Below the pieces are notes generated by a model. It saw nothing but the letters and a program-made list of their open reading frames with translations, searched no databases and was not told where the DNA came from. From positions 7,842 to 36,666 of the forward strand of contig DOZZ01000040.1 of assembly GCA_003517725.1 (NCBI GenBank): a DNA stretch of 28,825 nucleotides, written 5' to 3'. Position numbers and translations under genes: made by a program. This document shows, piece by piece, positions 1 through 8,514 of the stretch. Source of the stretch: Bryobacterales bacterium. GTDB taxonomy: Bacteria; Acidobacteriota; Terriglobia; Bryobacterales; Bryobacteraceae. Each line of letters begins with the position of its first letter. Position 1 is the stretch's first letter.

Positions 1-1500
1 CAGAGCTTCAACACCGTCATCGACGACAAGCGCTTTGCCGGCATCGTGCATGGCGATTTGAAGCCGAAGAACATCCGCGTGGCCACCAGCGGCCAGATCA
101 AGGTTCTCGATTTCGGCATCGCCAAAGCCCTCTCGCACACGCGCAAACACACGGTGAACCTGTTCGCCAGCGCCGCCTACTGTTCGCCCGAGCGGCTCGA
201 AACGCAGAACATGAATTTGCAGTCGGACCTGTGGTCGGTTGGCGTGCTGCTGTATCAGATGATCGCCGCCCGTCTGCCGTTTGACGACACTTCGCGCGAA
301 CGTCTGGAGCGCCGCATCCGCTCGTACCAGCCACCCGATCCACTGCCGCCCGAGTGCCCCGAACCGCTCAGTCACATCGCATTTAAGATGCTGGCCCGCG
401 ATCCCGCGCGGCGCTACCCGAGTGCCGCCGAGGCCCGCGCCGACCTGATGCGATGGCGCGACGGGCAGCCCATCGCCGCGCCGGCTTTCGAGAGCGAAGC
501 CACGGTCAGAACCTCGGCCACGCCGCCGGACGCCGACTTTCAGGACTCCACCGTGCGGACCGTCCCGCCGCTGCCTCCGCTCCCGCCGGCGCCGCGCCGA
601 GGCCTGTTGCACGGCCCCTTCCCTCGCCCCCTGATGGGCTGCTTCGCCGTCTTTCTCGGCGTCGTCGTACTCGGCATCATCTTCGCGTTCATGCAATTGG
701 ATGTCTGGCGCAAGAGCGAAAGCCTCAAAACCGACCTCGCCACCGAGCACGTCAGCGATGAGGACGCCTGGGGCCGCTACCAGAATTTGCAGTCGCGCAT
801 TCACTTTCCCGGTCTGCTGTGGCCCGCGCGCACGTCGCTGAAAAAGCATCTCGCCACCGCGGCCGACGCCACGCTGCTCGAATACCGCAACAGCGATGCG
901 CCGCAGATTTACCTAAAGCAGTGGACCCGCGCGCGCACCGCGCTGCTACGCGCGCTCGACATCGATCCCGACGATAGAGAGCTGCGCGGCAAACTGCTGG
1001 TCTGCGAAGGCCAGATCGATCGCATCCTCGCCGGCTCGCTCAAAGGCGATGCGCGCCAGAAGCGCTTGAACACCGCCGTGGCCCGTTTCCGCGAAGGCGC
1101 CGGACTGCTGCGCAACACGCCCGACGCCGAACTGGGTCTCGCCCGCATCTACACCTACGATTTGAACGATCTGGAACAAGCTGAAGAGGCGCTGGCGAAG
1201 GCTGCCGACAAGGGGCATCCCGCCGGCAAGCGCGAGCAAGCGCAACTCGCCGATGGCTACCGCCGCCGCGGCGACCGCATCTGGCGTGAGTCGCGCGCCT
1301 TCCAAAAATTTCCGGATCGCGAACAGGAGTCTCTGGAGAAAGCCCGGCAAGACTATATGAAAGCGCAGGAACTCTATCAGAAGACGGAACTGTTCGGCGA
1401 CGCCGCGCGCAATGAGATGCTGGCGCTCGACGGCCAGCATAGGGTGGAGCAGCGCCTCGACCAACTGCGCGCGCCCGCGGCGCCGGCGGTGCCGCAATGA
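1..1500 (+). CDS. Membrane Ser/Thr protein kinase with C-terminal TPR-like domain (5' partial)
   Basis: The reading frame is open from base 1, so the N-lobe and true start lie outside the window. The visible part gives 499 residues. Seen: catalytic loop HGDLKPKN at residues 17-24, DFG at 37-39, a SPE version of the APE motif at 62-64, and the DLWSVGVLLYQM helix of the C-lobe. A Pro-rich linker (about residues 185-205), one membrane helix (about 213-233) and an extracytoplasmic helical region with TPR-like repeats follow. The kinase therefore faces the cytoplasm and the repeats face the periplasm, as in PknB-type sensors. The catalytic loop has HGD instead of HRD, so by the usual classification it is a non-RD kinase and may not need activation-loop phosphorylation. 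Its stop overlaps the next start (ATGA at 1497-1500), so it is translated with the SEDS-PBP fusion and FHA protein, which are likely substrates or partners (inference). Confidence 0.93.
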   Translation, partial: QSFNTVIDDKRFAGIVHGDLKPKNIRVATSGQIKVLDFGIAKALSHTRKHTVNLFASAAYCSPERLETQNMNLQSDLWSVGVLLYQMIAARLPFDDTSRERLERRIRSYQPPDPLPPECPEPLSHIAFKMLARDPARRYPSAAEARADLMRWRDGQPIAAPAFESEATVRTSATPPDADFQDSTVRTVPPLPPLPPAPRRGLLHGPFPRPLMGCFAVFLGVVVLGIIFAFMQLDVWRKSESLKTDLATEHVSDEDAWGRYQNLQSRIHFPGLLWPARTSLKKHLATAADATLLEYRNSDAPQIYLKQWTRARTALLRALDIDPDDRELRGKLLVCEGQIDRILAGSLKGDARQKRLNTAVARFREGAGLLRNTPDAELGLARIYTYDLNDLEQAEEALAKAADKGHPAGKREQAQLADGYRRRGDRIWRESRAFQKFPDREQESLEKARQDYMKAQELYQKTELFGDAARNEMLALDGQHRVEQRLDQLRAPAAPAVPQ

Positions 1501-4500
1501 AACTCTCCCGCGAAGAACTAGGCGCGCGCGCTCGCGAACGCCAGTACCAGCAGGTGCGCCGACAGGGTGCCGCGCGTTCGAGCGAGTTCTTCATGCTGCT
1601 TGCGGGCTCGTGCCTGCTCGCCGTGGGGCTCGGTCTCATCTATGCAGCCAAGACTGCGGCATTCGAGTCATTCGATCAGCAGCTTGCGGCGAAGCAGATT
1701 ATCGAGCTAAATGACCTGGCAAGCCCCTCCCCGCTGATTCCATTTCTCGCGGCGGCCGGTAACGCCGCCGATCAGGATTTCACCGCCACCGCGATCTACA
1801 GGGAAAAAGCTCACGGCCTGCGGTTCGAGAACGCCGGCGCCGTGGCGCGCCTGCACGTGACCCAAGCCCAGATCGCGCACACCCGCCTCGACGAACTCTC
1901 CCGGCGCTTCGCCGATTACGTCGCGCGCCGCGAAGAACGCGAGGCGGAGCGCGAAGCCGCGCTCTCGCGCCTCGGCCGTTTGCGAGAACGCTTCTGGACC
2001 CACGCGGAACGCCCGTTATCCATGCCGCTGCTCACCGGCGTCGCGTTTGCCGAGCTCAAGCCGCACCTCGTCGTCCGCCGCCCCGCTGATTTCAAGCGCT
2101 CATTCTGGATCTGGTCGATTCTCTTTCTCGCCGGCTTCTACGCGGTGCATTTCTTCTGGCGCCTGCTCGGCTTCGCGGGCGATCAATATCTTTTGCCCAT
2201 GCTCCAGGTTCTCTCCGGCCTGGGTTTCATTCTGATGGTGAGCCTGCGCGATCCATTGCGCGACACGCTCATGTTTTCCGAATTCGCGGGCGGCGTAGTC
2301 GCCGGTTGCGCCGCCCTGGCGCTCTTCAGCATGGTCCATTACGAGCGCGCCCTCGGACGTCTGAGTTGGGTGCCGCTCGCCGCCGCCGTGCTGCTGGCTG
2401 TGGCGCTCGGCCTTTTCGGCTCCGGCCCCGGTCTCAGCGATGCCAAGGTGAATCTGTTCTTCTTCCAGCCCATGGAATTGATTCGCATTCTGCTGGTGCT
2501 GTTCCTGGCCGGCTACTTCGCGCGGCACTGGGACGCCCTGCGCCAACTGCGTCAGGAGCAGGGCCGTCTCGCCGGCCTGTCGCAAAAATTCAACATCCCG
2601 CGTCTCGATTACCTGCTTCCCGTGGCCCTCGGCGTCGCTGTGTCCATCGCCCTCTTCTTCTGGCTCAGCGATCTGGGTCCGGCGCTGGTCATAGGGTGTC
2701 TTTTTCTGACGCTCTATAGCATTGCGCGCCAGCGCGTGGCCCTCGCCGCCGGCGGCCTTGCCGTCATCGTTATGTCCTTCGCGTTTGGATATTTCACCGG
2801 TGTCCCGCACACGGTCCGCGAGCGCGTCGACATGTGGCGCTCACCTTGGGACAACACCGCGCACGGCGGTGATCAGCTGGCGGGCTCGCTCTGGGCGTTG
2901 TCGAGCGGCGGCACAACCGGCAGCGGCCTCGGACTCGGCGAGCCCGAAACCCTGGCCGCCGCCCACACCGACCTGGTGCTCTCGGCGCTCGGCGAACAGA
3001 TCGGGTTCATGGGCCTCGCCGCCGTCTTTGCTCTGTATGGATTTCTGGTCTACCGCGGCCTGCGCATTGCCCTCGCGGCAGCCAGCCCCTACGGCTATTT
3101 CCTAGGCGTCGGCCTCACGCTGATCGTGGCCTACCAAACGCTGCTGATCGCCGGAGGCCTGCTCGGTCTCATCCCCTTATCCGGCGTCGTGTCGCCGTTC
3201 CTAAGCTACGGCCGCACGTCCATGGTGGCTAACTTCATCCTGTTCGCGATGCTTCTGGCGATCTCCTCTCGGCCCACCGAACCCGCGCGCACCGCGCCGT
3301 TTCTGGCCCCGACACGCGTGCTCATGGCTGCTCTGGCCGCATGCCTGTTAATCGTTGTCGGCCGAACAGCCTGGATTCAGACGCTCCGCAGCGATCAGCT
3401 GGCAGTGCGCGGAACGCTAGTGAAGCAGGCCGACGGCGTGCGCCGCTACCAGTACAATCCGCGCCTGCTCGAAGCCGCGCGGCTCCTGCCCAAGGGCACC
3501 ATCACCGATCGCGACGGGCTCCCGCTCGCCGCCAGTAACTGGAGCGATATCGAAAAATATCGCGCGGAATACCAACAGCTCGGCATCACGCTGCCCTCCT
3601 CGGCGCAGGGCGGCCGCCGCTACTATCCACTCGGCCCGGCGTTCTTCTATCTGCTCGGCGACGTGCGCAGCCGTGTCGGCGCCGGCGCTACCAACACCGC
3701 GTTTGCCGAGCGCCAATCGCGCACCCGACTACAGGGCTACGACGACGTCGCCGAAACGGAAGAGGCCCGCGATCCACAGACCGGCGCCATCACAACGCGC
3801 GTTCGGCGCAATTACGCGGCGCTTCTGCCGCTGCTGCGCCACCGGCATGAACCTAATCATCCGCAAGTGGTGGCGCTGTTGAGCCAGCCGCGCGATGTGC
3901 GCATGTCGCTCAGCGCGGCGCTGCAACTGCGCGCCACGGCCATCTTGAAGCAGCATCTGGAAAAGCTCGGCAAAGAAAAAGGCGCGATCGTCGTTCTGGA
4001 TCCCGCGACTGGCGAACTCTTGGCCGCCGTCAGTTACCCGATCCCGTCCGCCGGCCAGTTCGCCACGTTAAGCGCCAGTTCGCAGTCGCCTTTGCCGCGC
4101 CAGGATTTCATCGACCGCGCGCGCTTCGGACTCTACCCGCCGGGCTCCTCCTTCAAGCTGGTGACGGCAGCCGCGGCGCTGCGTAAAGATCCGGAGCTCG
4201 AGAACCAGCGCTTCGAATGCATCCGCCTGCCCGATGGGCGCACCGGCAATTTTGTCGGACGCCGCGCCATCCGCGACGACGTCGCCGATAAACAGCCACA
4301 CGGCTCCGTCAACATGCAGAAGGGTATTGAAGTTTCCTGCAACGCATACTTCGCGCAACTCGGCGCCTCGCGCGTCGGCGCACAGGCCTTGCAGGATATG
4401 GCCGCGTCGTTCGGCATCTCCGTCGCGTCTCCCAACACGCCGGAGAAGTTGAAGCAGTCTCTGCCTCAAGCTTCCTACGGGCAGGGCCAGGTGGTGGCGT

Positions 4501-4907
4501 CACCGTTCCAAATGGCGCGCGTCGCGGCGGCCGTCGCCAATGGCGGCCAGGCTTTGCAGGGTCACTGGATCGTAGACGAGAGCAACGCCCGCGTGCATGC
4601 GCCGGTGCGTGTGTTGGACGCTCCGCTAGCCGCCAAACTGGCCGGCTTCATGCGCTTAGTTGTAACCTCTGGTACCGGACGCGTGCTCAACACTTCGCCC
4701 ATCCCGATTGCGGGCAAAACCGGCACGGCCGAACTGGCCGGCGCCACGTCGCATGCCTGGTTCGTGGGCTTCGCGCCCTACCAGCCGAAGGGCGGCAAGC
4801 AGATCGCCTTCGCCGTGCTGGTGGAAAATGGTCAATACGGCGGTACGGCCGCGGCGCCCATCGCCGGCGATATCGTGAAAGCCGCGCGGGAACTCGGCAT
4901 CTTATGA
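1497..4907 (+). CDS. SEDS glycosyltransferase fused to class B PBP transpeptidase (RodA/FtsW-PBP2 fusion)
   Basis: This 1136-residue protein joins both activities of septal or elongation peptidoglycan synthesis in one chain. Seen: an N-terminal membrane helix (about 30-50), a charged extracytoplasmic segment (about 52-200), then a multi-helix SEDS domain (about 203-600). The SEDS signature HTDLVLSALGEQIGFMG carries the expected catalytic Asp at 492, followed by PFLSYGRTSM. The PBP part follows after another helix: KGTITDRDG (666-674) of the pedestal domain, then SxxK as S884-S-F-K887, SxN as S947-C-N949, and K1074-T-G. All transpeptidase motifs are present. By family knowledge the SEDS domain polymerises lipid II and the PBP crosslinks the strands. 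Usually these are two genes that form a complex. ATGA overlaps on both sides (1497-1500 and 4904-4907) tie it to a kinase and an FHA protein. Whether it serves elongation or division cannot be told. Confidence 0.95.
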   Translation: MKLSREELGARARERQYQQVRRQGAARSSEFFMLLAGSCLLAVGLGLIYAAKTAAFESFDQQLAAKQIIELNDLASPSPLIPFLAAAGNAADQDFTATAIYREKAHGLRFENAGAVARLHVTQAQIAHTRLDELSRRFADYVARREEREAEREAALSRLGRLRERFWTHAERPLSMPLLTGVAFAELKPHLVVRRPADFKRSFWIWSILFLAGFYAVHFFWRLLGFAGDQYLLPMLQVLSGLGFILMVSLRDPLRDTLMFSEFAGGVVAGCAALALFSMVHYERALGRLSWVPLAAAVLLAVALGLFGSGPGLSDAKVNLFFFQPMELIRILLVLFLAGYFARHWDALRQLRQEQGRLAGLSQKFNIPRLDYLLPVALGVAVSIALFFWLSDLGPALVIGCLFLTLYSIARQRVALAAGGLAVIVMSFAFGYFTGVPHTVRERVDMWRSPWDNTAHGGDQLAGSLWALSSGGTTGSGLGLGEPETLAAAHTDLVLSALGEQIGFMGLAAVFALYGFLVYRGLRIALAAASPYGYFLGVGLTLIVAYQTLLIAGGLLGLIPLSGVVSPFLSYGRTSMVANFILFAMLLAISSRPTEPARTAPFLAPTRVLMAALAACLLIVVGRTAWIQTLRSDQLAVRGTLVKQADGVRRYQYNPRLLEAARLLPKGTITDRDGLPLAASNWSDIEKYRAEYQQLGITLPSSAQGGRRYYPLGPAFFYLLGDVRSRVGAGATNTAFAERQSRTRLQGYDDVAETEEARDPQTGAITTRVRRNYAALLPLLRHRHEPNHPQVVALLSQPRDVRMSLSAALQLRATAILKQHLEKLGKEKGAIVVLDPATGELLAAVSYPIPSAGQFATLSASSQSPLPRQDFIDRARFGLYPPGSSFKLVTAAAALRKDPELENQRFECIRLPDGRTGNFVGRRAIRDDVADKQPHGSVNMQKGIEVSCNAYFAQLGASRVGAQALQDMAASFGISVASPNTPEKLKQSLPQASYGQGQVVASPFQMARVAAAVANGGQALQGHWIVDESNARVHAPVRVLDAPLAAKLAGFMRLVVTSGTGRVLNTSPIPIAGKTGTAELAGATSHAWFVGFAPYQPKGGKQIAFAVLVENGQYGGTAAAPIAGDIVKAARELGIL

Positions 4908-5695
4908 AATCCATCGAAGAACTCGACCGCTGGATCGGCGCCAAAGTGAAGGGCTGGAGCGCCAGGCTCGGCGGCGGCGACTCGCATTCGCCCGCCGTGC
5001 TCGAAATCCATCGCGACATTTTGGAGGACGTGCGCGACCGCCTCGAACCCAAAGGCCAGGGCCGCTATTTCTTCCCGTACAACCACATCGTGATCCACCT
5101 CGGCGCCGCCGACACGGCGCAGGAGGGTCTTTACCGCGCGGCGTTTGGTGACGGCGAAACTCTCTCCAACGAAATCCGCGCGCTATTGGCAGAGGCCGGA
5201 ACCGCTGGCGCGAAACTGGCCATCGAACTGGAAATCGCAGTCGATGCCGCGCTGGCCTGGACTGGCCCGCCTTTCCGAATCGATTACTTCAACCAGAAGC
5301 AGGGGTCCGAGCCCTCGATCGCATCCGCGCGGCCCGCGGCGAAACTCGTCGTGATCAAGGGCGAAGCCGATGCGGCCGAGTATCCGGTCATCGCGAACCG
5401 CGTCAATGTAGGCCGTATGAAAGAGGTGTTCGGCGAAAAAGAAGGACTGCGGCGCTGCAACGATGTGGCCTTCGCCGAAGCCGAAATCACGGTCTCACGC
5501 GAACACGCGTTCCTCACCTACGATCCTTCCACCGGTCGTTTTCGAATTTGTGACGATCAAAGCCATCGCGGCACCAGTATTTTCCGCGAGGGCCGTCGCA
5601 TCGATGTTCCCAAGGGCTCGCGCCGCGGCACGCAATTGCGATCGGGCGACGAAATCCACCTGGGCGATGCCCGCCTGCGCTTCGAAATCGACTAA
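4904..5695 (+). CDS. FhaA-like protein: DUF3662-type N-terminus plus FHA domain
   Basis: The product has 263 residues, no signal peptide and no membrane segment, so it is cytoplasmic. The C-terminal third (about 165-262) is an FHA phosphothreonine-binding fold: VGR near 166, SREHA with S198 and H201, then SHRGTS, and the closing LRSGDEIHLGDARLRFE. In canonical FHA domains the SHRGTS turn reads SxNGT; here Arg replaces the Asn that helps hold the phosphopeptide, so binding may be altered. The N-terminal part (about 20-125, LEIHRDILEDV... GRYFFPYNHIVIHL) resembles the FhaA N-terminal domain (DUF3662), judged by eye. In actinobacteria FhaA sits with rodA, pbpA, pknA and pknB and recruits peptidoglycan enzymes under kinase control. 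A similar adaptor role between the upstream kinase and the SEDS-PBP fusion is inferred. Confidence 0.88.
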   Translation: MKSIEELDRWIGAKVKGWSARLGGGDSHSPAVLEIHRDILEDVRDRLEPKGQGRYFFPYNHIVIHLGAADTAQEGLYRAAFGDGETLSNEIRALLAEAGTAGAKLAIELEIAVDAALAWTGPPFRIDYFNQKQGSEPSIASARPAAKLVVIKGEADAAEYPVIANRVNVGRMKEVFGEKEGLRRCNDVAFAEAEITVSREHAFLTYDPSTGRFRICDDQSHRGTSIFREGRRIDVPKGSRRGTQLRSGDEIHLGDARLRFEID

Positions 5696-5704
5696 AGTTA
5701 GCCC

Positions 5705-6640
5705 ATGGCTATGACGCCCTGGGGCCCAATCCCAGTCCACGATGCGCACGTGCATTTCTTCTCGCCTGCCTTCTATTCCGGTCTCCGTAAACAAAAGGGC
5801 CTCGAAGACACTGCGGATTTGGCCCCGCTGCTGCCGTGGCAAATCCCCGCATCACCGGCGGAACTGGCCGGGCGCTGGGTTGCCGAACTCGATCTGCGAG
5901 GCGTCGACCGTTGCTGCCTGATCGCCAGCGCGCCGGGTGATGAAGCCAGCGTGGCGGCCGCCGTGGCAGCATACCCGCAGCGCTTTTTCGGTCACTTCAT
6001 GCTCGATCCGACTCAACCCGACGCCGTCGAACGCGTCACGGCAGCCGCGGCCAATCCGCATCTGCATTGCCTGTGCCTGTTTCCGGCGCTGCATCGCTTT
6101 TCGATGCAGGACGCGCGCGTCACGCCGCTGTTGGAACTTGCGGCGAGCGGCAACCTGGCGGTGTTCGTGCATTGCGGCGTCATCAGCATCGGCGTGCGCA
6201 AGAAGCTCGGCCTGCCCACGCTCTGCGACATGCGCTTCTCGAATCCGCTCGATCTGCATTCCATCGCCCTGCGTTTTCCCACGGTCCGCTTCATCGTGCC
6301 GCATTTCGGCGCGGGCATGTTTCGTGAGGCCCTGATGCTGGCCGATCTGTGCCCCAACGTCTGGCTCGATACCTCCAGCACCAACCGCTGGATGGACTAC
6401 GAAGGCCTGGATCTCGCGCGTATTTTTCGCCGCAGCATCGATCTCATCGGCAGCGCCCGCCTGCTGTTTGGCACGGACTCCAGCTTCTTCCCGCGAGGCT
6501 GGAACGCATCCGTCTTCGAGCAACAGTGCGCTGCGCTGCACAGTCTCGGGCTAGGCGCGTCGGAAGCCCGCCAAATCTTCGGCGAAAACCTCGGCCGGTT
6601 TTACGCCCTCCGCCCTGATATAATCCGTGCGCGATCGTGA
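5705..6640 (+). CDS. Amidohydrolase-2 family metal-dependent hydrolase
   Basis: A TIM-barrel hydrolase of 311 residues with no signal peptide. Seen: the metal-binding HxH pair at the end of strand 1 (H15 and H17 in VHDAHVHFF), a later FVHCGV histidine, VPHFGAGMF, and the closing FGTDSSFF aspartate. This order of ligands is that of PF04909 enzymes, which hydrolyse or decarboxylate small cyclic or carboxylated compounds. Substrate cannot be predicted. An in-frame ATG six bases downstream (5711) is an alternative start; neither has a clear ribosome site. It begins nine bases after the FHA gene, so it may be read through from that operon without being functionally related. The stop overlaps the GTG start of the oxidase (GTGA at 6637-6640), which suggests co-expression with it. 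Confidence 0.88.
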   Translation: MAMTPWGPIPVHDAHVHFFSPAFYSGLRKQKGLEDTADLAPLLPWQIPASPAELAGRWVAELDLRGVDRCCLIASAPGDEASVAAAVAAYPQRFFGHFMLDPTQPDAVERVTAAAANPHLHCLCLFPALHRFSMQDARVTPLLELAASGNLAVFVHCGVISIGVRKKLGLPTLCDMRFSNPLDLHSIALRFPTVRFIVPHFGAGMFREALMLADLCPNVWLDTSSTNRWMDYEGLDLARIFRRSIDLIGSARLLFGTDSSFFPRGWNASVFEQQCAALHSLGLGASEARQIFGENLGRFYALRPDIIRARS

Positions 6641-7979
6641 AGAAACGAAGCTTCCTCCAACTGCTCTCGGCCGCCCTGGCGAGCCCTGTCCTCGCGCCGC
6701 TCTTCGCCTGGCTGGCGCAGTCGAAGCTGACCAATTGGGCCGGCAACCTCACCTACAGCACCGGCCGCCTGGAGCAAGCCGCCTCGGTCGAACAGGTTCG
6801 CACGCTGCTGCGCTCCCACGACAAGGTCAAAGTGCTGGGCACGCGTCACTGTTTTAACTCCATCGCCGATAGCCGCTACAACCTGCTATCGCTGAAGCCG
6901 ATGCACCAGGTGATCGCGCTCGACGCAGTCGCCCGCACCGTCACGGTCGAGGCGGGCGTCACCTACGGCCAACTTGGCCCTACCTCGAGAGCAAGGGCTT
7001 CGCGCTGCACAACTTGGCTTCACTGCCGCACATCTCGGTCGCCGGCGCATGCAGCACCGCGACGCACGGATCGGGCGAGAAGAACGGCAATCTCGCCAGC
7101 GCCGTCTCGGCTCTCGAATTCATGACGGCCGCGGGCGAACTGGTCAAACTCTCGCGCCAATCCAATGGCGACACCTTTCGCGCAGCCGTGGTCGGGCTTG
7201 GCGCGCTCGGCGTAATCACGCGCATCACGCTCGATATCCAGCCCACGTACCAGGTGCGCCAGTATGTGTATGAGAACCTGCCGCTGTCCCAAATGCAAGC
7301 TCACTTCGACGCCATTCAGGCCGCCGGCTACAGCGTCAGCCTGTTCACCGACTGGCAGAAGCAGCGTCTCAACGAGGTCTGGATCAAGAGCCGCGTGGGC
7401 GACGGCGCGCCGTTCGCGGCGCAACCGGAGTTCTTCGGCGCGACACTCGCGAAGCGTAACCTGCACCCCATCGCCGAACTCTCGGCCGAGAACTGTACCG
7501 ACCAGATGGGCGTGCCGGGCCCCTGGTACGAGCGGCTGCCGCACTTCCGCATGGGCTTCACGCCCAGCGCCGGCAAGGAGCTCCAGACCGAATACCTGCT
7601 GCCCCGGCGCAACGCCGTCGACGCGATCCTGGCCGTCGAGCGGCTGCGCGACCAGATTACGCCGCACCTGATGATCTCCGAGATCCGCACCATCGCGGCC
7701 GATGATCTGTGGATGAGCACCGTCTACCAGCGGCCCAGCATCGCGATCCACTTCACCTGGAAACAGGACTGGCCTGCGGTCCGCCGCGTGCTGCCACTCA
7801 TCGAAAAAGAACTCTCGCCATTTCAGCCGCGCCCGCACTGGGGCAAGCTCTTCACCGTGCCGCCGGCCGAACTGAGGTCGCGCTACGCCAGGCTGCCCGA
7901 GTTCCGCCAACTAGCCGCGAAGTACGATCCCAAAGGCAAGTTCCGCAACGATTTCCTCGACACCAACCTCTTCAGCTAG
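6637..7979 (+). pseudogene. Alditol/aldonolactone oxidase-like FAD enzyme, interrupted by a one-base frameshift
   Basis: Two reading frames together make one enzyme of about 447 residues. The first frame (6637-~6980) has an N-terminal KKRSFLQLLSAALASP segment resembling a Tat or Sec export signal, then GTRHCFNSIADS, the loop with the His (residue 71) that covalently binds FAD in alditol and xylitol oxidases (usually GTRHSFN). The second frame (from ~6981) continues the FAD domain with LPHISVAGACSTATHGSG and ends with the ALO domain, including the PHWGK motif near 7834. The switch lies at about 6977-6985, in GGCCCTACC. One missing base there would restore an unbroken QLGPYLESKGFALHNLASLPH stretch. 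By family the enzyme oxidises sugar alcohols or aldonolactones with O2, giving H2O2. Starts at GTG overlapping the amidohydrolase stop. Real mutation or sequencing error cannot be told apart here. Confidence 0.88.
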
Positions 7980-8509
7980 CCCGGAAAACCTGCCTCGGCC
8001 TTCACTTCCCGAATCTGCTCCGTATGCCGGACTCCATGCGCCGCCGCGCCCAGGATCCATTGGTAGCCATCCCACGGACCCAACACAGGATGCGGCACCA
8101 CATGCCCCCGCAAAGCCGGCGCCGACTCCAGTAACTCGAGCGTCCGCGTTCGCGCCGCGGCGAATCGCTCGACAGTGTCCGCCGGGCTCCACTGCCCGCG
8201 CGGCACAGCCGTCCCAGGCGCCTCAACTTTGGTCGAGCGTTGCGGCACATTGACGGGGATGAAGTCGTCGATGGCCGTGTCGATGCGGTCCGTCTCCGGA
8301 GCGTGCGGCATCCTGCCGATCAGCGCGTGCACCCCGTTCTCCACGATGACGACATGCTCCAGAATCTGCGCGATCGACCAGCGCTCCGGAGCGCCCTTGA
8401 AAAACCACTGCGCCTCCGATAGATCGCGTACCGCCCGCAGCAGTTCGTCACGCGTGGACTCCAGATACTGCGCCGCCTTCTGCTTCTCCCCTGCAGACAG
8501 CGTAAGCAT
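7976..8509 (-). CDS. DinB-like four-helix protein (DinB_2 family)
   Basis: A 177-residue cytoplasmic protein. Seen: ERWSIAQILEHVVIVE near the N-terminus with H52, and HGVRHTEQI near the C-terminus with H158 and H162. This His triad in a four-helix bundle is the metal site of the DinB/YfiT family, which includes thiol-dependent S-transferases. No substrate can be assigned. It is not the DNA polymerase IV also called DinB. The stop overlaps that of the convergent oxidase by four bases. The start is five bases downstream of the end of the DUF1501 gene on the same strand, so the two are probably cotranscribed. Confidence 0.85.
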   Translation of the reverse strand: MLTLSAGEKQKAAQYLESTRDELLRAVRDLSEAQWFFKGAPERWSIAQILEHVVIVENGVHALIGRMPHAPETDRIDTAIDDFIPVNVPQRSTKVEAPGTAVPRGQWSPADTVERFAAARTRTLELLESAPALRGHVVPHPVLGPWDGYQWILGAAAHGVRHTEQIREVKAEAGFPG

Positions 8510-8514
8510 AAAGG

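Noticed and set aside
2100..2810. 236-residue minus-strand frame inside the SEDS domain
   Set aside because: Antisense of well-supported membrane helices; composition (Gln/Glu/Gly-rich) is the complement of hydrophobic codons.
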